Source: Methylopila capsulata
GTDB lineage: Bacteria > Pseudomonadota > Alphaproteobacteria > Rhizobiales > Methylopilaceae
Direction of reading: 5' to 3'
Length of the DNA: 64,000 nt
Assembly: GCF_016907975.1 (NCBI RefSeq)
Contig: NZ_JAFBCY010000003.1
Span: 682,001-746,000, forward strand
Positions 1 to 6,893 of this stretch are shown piece after piece (the first letter of the stretch is position 1; each line of letters starts with the position of its first letter). The translations under genes were made by a program, and so were the position numbers. Under the pieces are notes generated by a model. The model did not search any database, had not been told where the DNA came from, and saw nothing but the letters and a program-made list of their open reading frames with translations.

Positions 1-111
1 GCCAACGGCAAGCTCGCAAGCGTGCCGACGGAGGCGACGAGCAGGCTCAGGCGGATGGCGTCGGCGTCGCCGACCTCCAGCCCCAGCGCGTGCTCGATCC
101 CCTCCAGCGCC
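1..111 (-). CDS. modB: Molybdate ABC transporter permease ModB, N-terminal fragment (runs off the window)
   Basis: The minus-strand frame immediately after modA reads ...LEVGDADAIRLSLLVASVGTL then ASLPLA, which matches the start of ModB permeases (first membrane segment, inner membrane). The gene continues beyond base 1. Its position directly behind modA fits a modABC operon. No in-frame ATG, GTG or TTG is visible before the conserved segment, so the start is unclear and may overlap the end of modA with a rare start codon. Identity rests on about 25 residues plus context. Confidence 0.55.
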
Positions 112-930
112 TCAGCTCCCCGAGACGGGCGGCAGCACCGCGAAGCCGGCGGCCTCGAAGGCCTGGCGGGCGGGCGCCGCGGTGAGGCGCTTCAGCAGGG
201 CGTCGGCGTTGGCGCTCTTCGAGTCCTTGAGCTTCGCGACGGGGTAGACGATCGGCGGGTGGCTGTCGGTGGGGAAGGTCCCGACGATCTTCACCTTCGG
301 ATCAGCGGCGGCGTCGGTCTTGTAGACGACGCCGAGCGGAGCCTCGCCGCGGGAGACCAGAGCCAGCGCCGCGCGCACGCTCTCGGCGCCCGCGACCTTG
401 GCCGACACGCCGTCCCAGGCGCCGAGCTTTTCGAGCGCGGCCTTGCCGTACTTGCCGGCGGGGACGGAGGCGACCTCGCCCATGGCGAGACGGCCGTCGC
501 CGAGAACGGCGGCGAGATCGACGCCGGGGTTCAGATCCACGTCCCCCTTCGACCAGTCGCTGGCGGCCACCAGCACGAGGCGGTTGCCGAGCAGGTTCTG
601 GCGCGTGTCGGCGACGATCAGGTCCTTCTTCGCGACGTAGTCCGTCCAGTCGAGGTCGGCGGAGATGAACAGGTCGGCGGGCGCGCCCTGCTCGATCTGC
701 TTGGCGAGCGCGGAGGACGCGGCGTAGCTCACCTTGACCTCGACGCCGGTCTCCTTGGTCCAGTCCGCGCCGATCCTGTCGAGCGCGTTCTTGAGCGAGG
801 CGGCGGCGAACACGGTGACGGGCGCCTTGTCGCCGGAAGGCTTGGCCTCATCGGCGAAGGCGAGGCCTGCGGGCGTGGCGATCAGGGCGAAGGCAAGCGC
901 GAGGCGCCCGAGAACGGTGCGGCGGAACAT
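112..930 (-). CDS. modA: Molybdate-binding periplasmic protein ModA
   Basis: This is the periplasmic solute-binding protein that captures molybdate (or tungstate) and delivers it to the ModBC importer. The start at 930 gives a 272-residue protein with a signal peptide (MFRRTVLGRLALAFALIATP, cleavage near AFA-DE). An upstream in-frame ATG at 1005 would add 25 residues before the signal peptide and is less likely. Family hallmarks are the early VFAAASLKNALD segment, SSALAKQIEQGAPADLFISAD (ligand-loop region) and the C-terminal YPVAKLKDS block. ModB follows directly on the same strand. No clear ModE site or Moco-riboswitch fold was recognised upstream. Confidence 0.93.
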   Translation of the reverse strand: MFRRTVLGRLALAFALIATPAGLAFADEAKPSGDKAPVTVFAAASLKNALDRIGADWTKETGVEVKVSYAASSALAKQIEQGAPADLFISADLDWTDYVAKKDLIVADTRQNLLGNRLVLVAASDWSKGDVDLNPGVDLAAVLGDGRLAMGEVASVPAGKYGKAALEKLGAWDGVSAKVAGAESVRAALALVSRGEAPLGVVYKTDAAADPKVKIVGTFPTDSHPPIVYPVAKLKDSKSANADALLKRLTAAPARQAFEAAGFAVLPPVSGS

Positions 931-1099
931 GTGCGGTCTCCACGCCGCGGCGCTTCGGACCACGGCGTCACGATCGGTGGGGACGCGAATCGACGCCCTC
1001 TCCATCGGGAGGGCCGAAGACCCACGCGGAAACCGCCGTCAGCGGCGGATGCGTCGCGTGCGAAAATGCCTGAGCAACGCCGGCGGAGCAAGCGGGGAC

Positions 1100-1122
1100 G
1101 GCGAGGCGCAGAGCGCCTCGCC
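1100..1122. terminator. Perfect hairpin after the decarboxylase/GNAT operon
   Basis: GGCGAGGCG (1100-1108) pairs with CGCCTCGCC (1114-1122) around a 5-nt loop, 14 bases past the GNAT stop. There is no T-tract on the minus strand, so it may be a weak terminator or an mRNA 3' stabiliser. A second, 6-bp hairpin (CCGCCG/CGGCGG, 1033-1048) followed by TTT on the minus strand lies further along and may finish termination before modA. Confidence 0.5.
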
Positions 1123-1135
1123 GCAAAGGCCGCCG

Positions 1136-1678
1136 TCAGGCCGCGCGCTTCGGGGCCGCTGCCGGGATTTCGCGCGTCGGCAGGGCGACGGCGCCGGTCG
1201 CGCGGACCAGGCCGGCGGCGCCTGCGAGCGCGCCGGGGATGAGCTCGAGGCCGAGGAAGCGCGCGCGCTCCACCGGTCCGGGCATGGCGAGGCCCCCGAC
1301 CGAGCCGGCGTCGAAGCCGAACCGGGCGTAATAGGGCGCGTCGCCGACGAGGATCACCGCCTGGTGGCCGAGCGCCGCCGCGCGGGCGAGGCCCTCGTGC
1401 ATCAACGCGGCGCCGACGCCGCCTTCGCGCACGTCCGCCTCGACCGCGAGCGGCCCGAGCATCAGCGCGGCGCGGTCGCCGGCGGCGACATGCCAGAATC
1501 GCAGCGTACCCACCAGACGGCCGTCGATCTCGGCCTTTAGCGCAAGACCGCGGGCGGCCAGACGGCCGGCGCGCAGGCGCTCGCAGGTCTTCGCGAAGCG
1601 GGCGGAACCGAACGCGCGGTCGAGCAGCGCCTCGCGGGCCCCGGCGTCGGCCGGGGCCTCGTCACGAATGACGGCCAT
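1136..1678 (-). CDS. GNAT-family N-acetyltransferase
   Basis: A 180-residue cytosolic acetyl-CoA-dependent acetyltransferase of the YhbS-like GNAT type. The acetyl-CoA loop region reads LGPLAVEADVREGGVGAALM (residues about 75-95), followed by the typical LVGDAPYYARFGF segment. It lies 44 bp behind the ornithine/lysine decarboxylase on the same strand, so the two are very likely co-transcribed. This pairing suggests acetylation of a polyamine or diamine product, or of the amino acid precursor. That substrate is inferred from context only; the sequence does not show it. Confidence 0.8.
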   Translation of the reverse strand: MAVIRDEAPADAGAREALLDRAFGSARFAKTCERLRAGRLAARGLALKAEIDGRLVGTLRFWHVAAGDRAALMLGPLAVEADVREGGVGAALMHEGLARAAALGHQAVILVGDAPYYARFGFDAGSVGGLAMPGPVERARFLGLELIPGALAGAAGLVRATGAVALPTREIPAAAPKRAA

Positions 1679-1722
1679 GAAACCCTCCTGAAGGGGTTAG
1701 ATGACGACGTGTGAGGTCGGGG

Positions 1723-2880
1723 TCAGATGACGACGGAGGCGAGCGGCGCGAAGCCGTTGAACGCCACCGCGGCGTAGGTCGTGGTGTAGGCGCCGGTCGC
1801 CTCGATCAGCACCTTGTCGCCGATCTCGAGGCTCACGGGCAGCGCGTAGGGCGCCTTCTCGTACATCACGTCCGCGGAGTCGCAGGTCGGACCGGCGAGC
1901 ACGCAGGGGGACATCGCATCCTGGTCCCGTCCGGTGCGGATGGGGTAGCGGATCGCCTCGTCCATGGTCTCAGCCAGGCCGCCGAACTTGCCGATGTCGA
2001 GATAGACCCAGCGGATCTCGTCCGCCGCGTCCGACTTCTTCGACACCAGCACCACCTCGGCCTCGATCACGCCGGCGTTGCCCACCATGCCGCGGCCCGG
2101 CTCGATGATCGTCTCGGGGATGCGGTTGCCGAAGTGCGCGCGCAGGCCCTCGAAGATCGCCTCGCCATAGGCTTCGACCGCCGGGATGTCCTTGAGGTAG
2201 CGGGTCGGGAACCCGCCGCCGAGGTTGACCATCGAGAGCGTGATGCCGCGCTCGGCGCAGTCGCGGAAGATCTGCGCGGCCGAGCCCAGCGCCGCGTCCC
2301 ACGCGCCGGTGTTGTTCTGCTGCGAGCCGACGTGGAACGACACGCCGTAGGCCTGCAGGCCGAGACGATGGGCGTGGTCGAGCACGTCCGCGGCCATCTC
2401 GGGCGCGCAGCCGAACTTGCGCGACAGCGGCCATTCGGCGCCGGCGCCGTCCGCCAGGATGCGGCAGAACACGCGCGCGCCGGGGGCCGAACGCGCGATC
2501 TTCTCCACCTCGGCGCGGCAGTCGACCGCGAACAGGCGCACGCCGCGGGCGTAGGCGGCGGCGACGTCACGCTCCTTCTTGATGGTGTTGCCGAAGGAGA
2601 TGCGGTCGGGGCCCACGCCGGTCGCGAGCGCCATGTCGATCTCGACCACGGAGGCGCAGTCGAAGCACGAGCCCATCTCGGCCAGCAGGTTCAGGATCTC
2701 CGGCGCCGGGTTCGCCTTCACCGCGTAAAACACGCGGGTGTCGGGCAGCGCATGGGCGATCTTGGCGTAGTTGTCGCGCACGATCTCGCTATCGACGACC
2801 AGGATCGGCTCGTCGGACTGCTTCTCGGCGAGGAAGCGTCGGATGCGGTCGTTGTCGAGGGCGGAGAGGTGCGAGGCCAT
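1723..2880 (-). CDS. Type III PLP-dependent ornithine/lysine decarboxylase
   Basis: A 385-residue fold-III (alanine-racemase-like) decarboxylase producing putrescine (or cadaverine) from ornithine (or lysine) in the cytosol. The PLP lysine is K55 in FYAVKANPAPEIL. HVGSQQ, the glycine-rich NLGGGFPTRY loop and EPGRGMVGNAGV are the PLP-phosphate contacts, and GPTCDSADVMY carries the active-site cysteine and aspartate that cross the dimer interface. Length fits the short bacterial/eukaryotic-like ODC group. The start at 2880 has GGGA seven bases upstream. It is the first gene of an operon with the GNAT gene and follows a 640-bp non-coding region likely to hold a regulatory leader. Ornithine versus lysine preference cannot be settled here. 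Confidence 0.93.
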   Translation of the reverse strand: MASHLSALDNDRIRRFLAEKQSDEPILVVDSEIVRDNYAKIAHALPDTRVFYAVKANPAPEILNLLAEMGSCFDCASVVEIDMALATGVGPDRISFGNTIKKERDVAAAYARGVRLFAVDCRAEVEKIARSAPGARVFCRILADGAGAEWPLSRKFGCAPEMAADVLDHAHRLGLQAYGVSFHVGSQQNNTGAWDAALGSAAQIFRDCAERGITLSMVNLGGGFPTRYLKDIPAVEAYGEAIFEGLRAHFGNRIPETIIEPGRGMVGNAGVIEAEVVLVSKKSDAADEIRWVYLDIGKFGGLAETMDEAIRYPIRTGRDQDAMSPCVLAGPTCDSADVMYEKAPYALPVSLEIGDKVLIEATGAYTTTYAAVAFNGFAPLASVVI

Positions 2881-3350
2881 GGCGGTGTCCCAACGGAAGT
2901 CAGAGTGACGGTTGAGGGACGCCGATCGCCCGGAGCGCGCGTTGGAGACGCGCTTCGGTCGTCGTCAGCATCCCGCGGGCGGATCCAACTGGACCCGACC
3001 GTTCGATCACGCCGTAGTCACGACGACCTTTCGCGACGGAACGAACCGTCTCGGACAAGGTCGGCGCCACGTTTGGGGCTTGGGGAACACCCGCGACCCG
3101 CACGCCCGGCAAGGAAGTAGTCGCCTCTTCAGTGACCCCGGCGTTTGGACAGCCGGCAGAGACCAAAAAAGCCCTCTACGTCGTTGCTTCACGTCGCGTC
3201 CGCCGTCGGAGAGACGACTTAGAGCCGGTTGGGATTTCCGGCCATCGGGTTGCCCGGCGGGGAGTTCCCGCCAACCCGACACACGACACAGGCACGCGTT
3301 CATTGGGCAAGCGACGAGATAGGGACGTTCGCCGTCGCATGCAACAGAAA
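2881..3350 (-). promoter_or_regulatory. Long structured 5' leader of the ornithine decarboxylase; candidate speF-type RNA
   Basis: About 640 bp separate the decarboxylase start (2880) from opgD (3525), with no convincing gene. The minus strand is rich in potential structure: a strong stem pairs CGGGTT/AACCCG plus GGCGGG/CCCGCC at 3246-3278. A T6 run follows GAGGGC near 3165-3175, and a 23-codon ORF (MLTTTEARLQ...VPQPSL, 2971-2900) ends 20 bases before the decarboxylase. Alphaproteobacterial ornithine decarboxylase genes are known to carry the speF leader motif. Assignment to that motif is by position and structure only; I could not match its consensus. Confidence 0.4.
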
Positions 3351-3524
3351 CTTTGAATTGTGACGGTGTTTTTTGTCGAGCGAGTCCAGATGGTTCAGGC
3401 CGGCCAGCGGCTTGCCCGCGCGGGGTCCGCCCGTTACGACTTAAGCCTCGTGCGGGCGGCCCGCGCGTCCGAGCTTTTCCGATGCGCCTCCGGCGGGGGA
3501 CGGCGCGCTCCCATTAGAGTTTCG

Positions 3525-5105
3525 ATGAGCGATTTTTCGATCAGCCAACTCACGCGCCGCGACGCGCTCAAACTCGGCGCGGCCGGCGCGGTCGCAGCCG
3601 CTTCCGTACCCGCCTTCGCCCAGCAGCCGACGCCGCAGCCGGCTTTCGGCTACGAAGACGTCGTCCGCCGCGCGCGCGATCTCGCCAAGCAGCCCTACGA
3701 CCCGGCCGCGCGGGAGCTGCCGGAGGAGCTGCGCAACCTGAGCTTCGACCGGTACCGCGACATCCGTTTCCGGCCGGACCGCTCGCTGCTCGCCGCCGGC
3801 GGCGGCCCTTTCCGCATGCAGATGTTCCACCCCGGCTTTCTCTACCGCCGCCCGGTGGTGGTGAACGTGGTGCGGGACGGGATCGCCACCCCCGCGCCCT
3901 ACTCCAGCGCGCTGTTCGACTATGGGGCCAACAAGTTCGAACGCCCGCTTCCGGTGGACCTCGGCTTCGCCGGGTTCCGCCTGCACTACCCGTTGAACGA
4001 TCCGCGGGTGTTCGACGAACTGATCTCCTTCGTGGGCGCGAGCTACTTCCGGGTGCTCGGCCGCAACCAGGTCTACGGCCTCTCCGCGCGCGGCGTCGCG
4101 GTCGACTGCGGCGGCCCGAACCCGGAGGAGTTTCCGGACTTCCGCGAGTTCTGGGTCGAAATGCCCGGACCGGGCTCCGACCGCGCCACGATCTACGCTT
4201 TGCTCGACGGACCCTCGCTCGCAGGCGCCTATCGCTTCGTGGTCTATCCCGACGTCGAGACCGTCGTGGACGTCACGGCGACGCTCTGCATCCGCAAGCC
4301 GATCGCCAAGCTCGGCGTTGCGCCGCTGACGTCGATGTTCTTCTACGGCGAGAACCAGCGGCGTCATTACACCGACTTCCGGCCCGAACTGCACGATTCG
4401 GACGGCCTGCTGGTCCAGACCGGCGGCGGCGAATGGGTGTGGCGACCGCTTCGGAACCCGAAGACGCTGCAGTCCTCGTCGTTCTGGGACACGAACCCAC
4501 GCGGCTTCGGCCTGATGCAGCGCGACCGGCTGTTCGAGCACTACCAGGACCTCGACCTCTCCTACCAACTTCGTCCGAGCTACTGGATCGAGCCGCGCGA
4601 GGGCTGGGGCCAGGGCCACGTCGAGCTGATCGAGATCCCGACCGACGACGAGACCAACGACAACATCGTGGCCTTCTGGGTCCCCGCGGGCCCGGTCGAG
4701 GCGGGCCAGGAGCGCGTCTTCGGCTACCGGCTGAAGTCGCTGTCGTCGGACGGGCGCATGCACCCCGGCGGCCGCGCGCTCAACACCTTCCCGACCCGCG
4801 CCGCGGCGCTCGGCTCGGCGGAGCCCGTGCCCGCCGGAACCCAGCGCTTCATCATCGACTTCGCCGGCGGCGACCTTCCCTATTATCTGGGCGACCCGTC
4901 GCGGGTGGAGGTGGTGCCCTCCTCGTCCTCCGGCCGTATCAGCCGCACCTTCGTGACGCCCAACCCGAAAATCGGCGGCTTCCGCGTCGGCGTCGACGTG
5001 CAGGCCGACACGGGCCAGACGATGGAGCTCCGCGCCTTCCTGAAGGCGGGCGAGCGGGCGCTGACTGAGACTTGGACCTTCCCCTACGCGCCCGAGAACG
5101 GCTGA
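3525..5105 (+). CDS. Periplasmic glucan biosynthesis protein, MdoG/OpgD family
   Basis: A 526-residue OpgG/OpgD (MdoG) protein acting in the periplasm on osmoregulated beta-glucan backbones. The chosen start (ATG 3525) gives an N-terminus with a twin-arginine motif (TRRDALKLGAAG) and an AxA cleavage site after AASVPAFA, as in the Tat-exported OpgD branch. An upstream in-frame ATG (3360) would bury the signal and is rejected. Family landmarks include FGYEDVVRRARDLA near the mature N-terminus, then YRDIRFRPDRSLL, FHPGFLYRRPVVV, GASYFRVLGRNQVYGLSARG and the central RRHYTDFRPELHDSDGL stretch. No glucosyltransferase (opgH) partner is adjacent. OpgD is preferred over OpgG because of the Tat signal. 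Confidence 0.9.
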   Translation: MSDFSISQLTRRDALKLGAAGAVAAASVPAFAQQPTPQPAFGYEDVVRRARDLAKQPYDPAARELPEELRNLSFDRYRDIRFRPDRSLLAAGGGPFRMQMFHPGFLYRRPVVVNVVRDGIATPAPYSSALFDYGANKFERPLPVDLGFAGFRLHYPLNDPRVFDELISFVGASYFRVLGRNQVYGLSARGVAVDCGGPNPEEFPDFREFWVEMPGPGSDRATIYALLDGPSLAGAYRFVVYPDVETVVDVTATLCIRKPIAKLGVAPLTSMFFYGENQRRHYTDFRPELHDSDGLLVQTGGGEWVWRPLRNPKTLQSSSFWDTNPRGFGLMQRDRLFEHYQDLDLSYQLRPSYWIEPREGWGQGHVELIEIPTDDETNDNIVAFWVPAGPVEAGQERVFGYRLKSLSSDGRMHPGGRALNTFPTRAAALGSAEPVPAGTQRFIIDFAGGDLPYYLGDPSRVEVVPSSSSGRISRTFVTPNPKIGGFRVGVDVQADTGQTMELRAFLKAGERALTETWTFPYAPENG

Positions 5106-5108
5106 CCG

Positions 5109-5384
5109 CTAACGATCAAGCCGCCAGCGCTGGGCGTCGCGGGGGCTGGCGGCTCGATGGACCTTGGGCGAACGCTCGCCGCACCGCCGGCACACCAGCG
5201 CCCGGGCGAGCCGCTCCGGCGGCTGCGCTGTCGGCGGACTGCCTGCCTCGAACACGCAGCGATGGCCGCAGCGGCGACACTCCACGCAAAGCCAGCCGAT
5301 GAATCGCGCGAGATCCTCGCGCCGCGCGGCCGCGCATGTCAGCTGCGCTAGGACCTCGGACGGCGGCTCGATCCTGGGCATCAT
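5109..5384 (-). CDS. Small zinc-ribbon-like hypothetical protein behind a LexA box
   Basis: About 91 residues starting MMPRIEPPSEVLAQLTCAA. Two Cys pairs (CVECRRCGHRC around residues 35-45 and CRRCGERS near residue 70) suggest one zinc ribbon. The start is at 5384 or 5381 (tandem ATGs), supported by AAGGGAG four to seven bases upstream. It converges with opgD, three bases apart. A perfect GTTC-N7-GTTC direct repeat lies 30 bp upstream on the same strand, so SOS control is likely. I do not recognise the family, and the function is unknown. Confidence 0.6.
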   Translation of the reverse strand: MMPRIEPPSEVLAQLTCAAARREDLARFIGWLCVECRRCGHRCVFEAGSPPTAQPPERLARALVCRRCGERSPKVHRAASPRDAQRWRLDR

Positions 5385-5413
5385 CCATCTCCCTTGAGAG
5401 AGACATTTCATAA

Positions 5414-5428
5414 GAACAAATAAAGAAC
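5414..5428 (-). promoter_or_regulatory. LexA (SOS) box, alphaproteobacterial type
   Basis: The minus strand reads GTTCTTTATTTGTTC, an exact match to the GTTC-N7-GTTC direct repeat that LexA binds in alphaproteobacteria. It sits in a short AT-rich stretch 30 bp before the zinc-ribbon gene start, where a promoter is expected. No plus-strand gene begins nearby, so the likely target is the minus-strand gene. Confidence 0.65.
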
Positions 5429-5585
5429 AATACCTGAGCGTTCGCGGGCGCTCGGCGACAGGCGCGCAGCGCGGCGCCTCGCATGATCGGCGGACGGCTG
5501 AACCAACGCGCGTTGGGCTGGGGGCCAATGCGACGCGGTGAGAGCATGCGCCGGCCTTTCGCCGCAGCCGGAAGAGTTCGGGAGA

Positions 5586-5897
5586 TCAGTTCAGGCGGGA
5601 CCACGCCATGGCGGCGACCGAGCGCAGCACGGCGGCGATCTGGCCCGCGGTCGCCAGCCTCAGGTCGGCCAGATACTGCGCGAAGACCGCCTCGTCGTCG
5701 CTCGTCCAGCTGGCGGAGCCGCGCCGGTGGTGCCGGCTTCGCCCCGCGCGCAGGACGGTCATGGCCTCCGCCTGCTCGGCGATGCGGGTCTCGATGGCCG
5801 CGAAACGCGCGCGGGCGGCCAGCGCCCCCGACGCCCCATACGCCTGCGTCGACTGCGACGCCGCCCCCTCGGTCTCCATGAACGCGACATTAATCAT
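5586..5897 (-). CDS. Hypothetical protein, alanine-rich
   Basis: A reading frame of 103 codons beginning MINVAFMETEGAASQS, preceded by GAGG five bases upstream of the ATG. The sequence is Ala/Arg-rich with a probable amphipathic helix (LAARARFAAIETRIAEQAEAM) and ends AVLRSVAAMAWSRLN. No signal peptide, membrane segment or metal site is visible. Family unknown. It could start at an upstream ATG (5996) or be non-coding. Base composition is consistent with coding but this is a weak call. Confidence 0.4.
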   Translation of the reverse strand: MINVAFMETEGAASQSTQAYGASGALAARARFAAIETRIAEQAEAMTVLRAGRSRHHRRGSASWTSDDEAVFAQYLADLRLATAGQIAAVLRSVAAMAWSRLN

Positions 5898-6160
5898 GAC
5901 GCCTCGCCGCGCAACCGCGTCCGCTTGGCTGTGCACAGGCGATCCGACGCAGTTGCCGCGGCCCCGACGGCGCGCCCAATTGCGCGCTTCGTCCATTGTT
6001 CAGATCACGTCTCAGCAGACGGCGGGGCCTGCGTCTGCTGATATCGGCGCGACCATTCAATAACAACGGCAGAAACGGATCAGGATTTTTGGAAATTTAT
6101 CTTGCAGCACCTACTCAAATCAGAACATGAATATAAAATGGAAGATAAATGGAGAGTGAC

Positions 6161-6622
6161 ATGAGCTATGCGCACGACCCTATCACGCTAGCCGGCGACA
6201 TCGTGGCAGCCTATGTCAGCAACAACTCCGTTCCCGCCGCCGATCTTCCAGAGCTGATCGCGAGCGTGCACGGCGCGCTGGTCAAAGCTGCGACGGGCAC
6301 CGTCGAAGAACCGAGGATCGAACTCAAGCCCGCGGTCGCCGTCAAGAAATCGATCTGGCCCGACTACATCATCTGCCTGGAGGATGGGAAGAAGTTCAAG
6401 TCGCTGAAGCGCCATCTTCGCACACGCTACGACCTGAGCCCCGAGGACTACCGCGCCAAGTGGGGCCTGCCGCTGGACTATCCCATGGTCGCCCCGAACT
6501 ACGCCGCGGCCCGGTCCGAACTTGCCAAGAAGATGGGCCTTGGCCAACAGCGGGCCAAGCCGGTCGAAGCTCCCGCGCCGGCCCCGGCGAAGCGCGGTCG
6601 CAAGCGCGCCGCAGCGGAGTAG
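6161..6622 (+). CDS. mucR: MucR/Ros-family transcriptional regulator with an altered zinc-finger
   Basis: A 153-residue MucR/Ros protein, a nucleoid-binding regulator of exopolysaccharide, motility and cell-envelope genes in Rhizobiales. The start at 6161 is chosen because GGAG lies six bases upstream; an in-frame ATG at 6149 is possible. The conserved core is WPDYIICLEDGKKFKSLKRH at residues 66-85, followed by YDLSPEDYRAKWGLPLDYPMV. The usual C-x2-[CD]-x9-H-x3/4-H site keeps C72, D75 and H85, but the last ligand positions are R89/Y90 instead of His. The tail (residues 125-153) is Ala/Pro/Lys-rich, as in H-NS-like MucR proteins. An AT-rich upstream region (6050-6148) likely holds an autoregulated promoter. 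Confidence 0.9.
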   Translation: MSYAHDPITLAGDIVAAYVSNNSVPAADLPELIASVHGALVKAATGTVEEPRIELKPAVAVKKSIWPDYIICLEDGKKFKSLKRHLRTRYDLSPEDYRAKWGLPLDYPMVAPNYAAARSELAKKMGLGQQRAKPVEAPAPAPAKRGRKRAAAE

Positions 6623-6686
6623 GCGCCAGCCCCGGCTCTCGCGCCGCGCTGAGAAGCCTGGCTCACAAAGCAGACCCCTGACATGA

Positions 6687-6720
6687 GTAAGCCCGGCCGA
6701 TCCCCATCGGCCGGGCTTAC
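6687..6720. terminator. Strong bidirectional hairpin terminator
   Basis: GTAAGCCCGGCCGAT (6687-6701) pairs perfectly over 15 bp with ATCGGCCGGGCTTAC (6706-6720) around a CCCC loop. It follows mucR and faces the convergent PQQ-dehydrogenase gene. There is only a short TT after the stem on the plus strand. Confidence 0.75.
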
Positions 6721-6893
6721 TTCGCTGGTTCGTGACGGAGAGGGGCGGGAGACCGTCACGACGCCGTTCAGGGCGGGGGATCCAAATGCGAAGCTTGCGT
6801 CTTTGTAGACCGAGGTCCCTGAACGCTTTCCCGCCGTGGCGTTCATCGCGCGTTCATTGGGGCAAGCACGGCCGGGCTGAAGCCGCCCTCGCC

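Noticed and set aside
22-1242. Long plus-strand reading frame opposite modA
   Set aside because: It is the antisense shadow of modA in GC-rich DNA: low-complexity Arg/Gly/Ala product and no family similarity.
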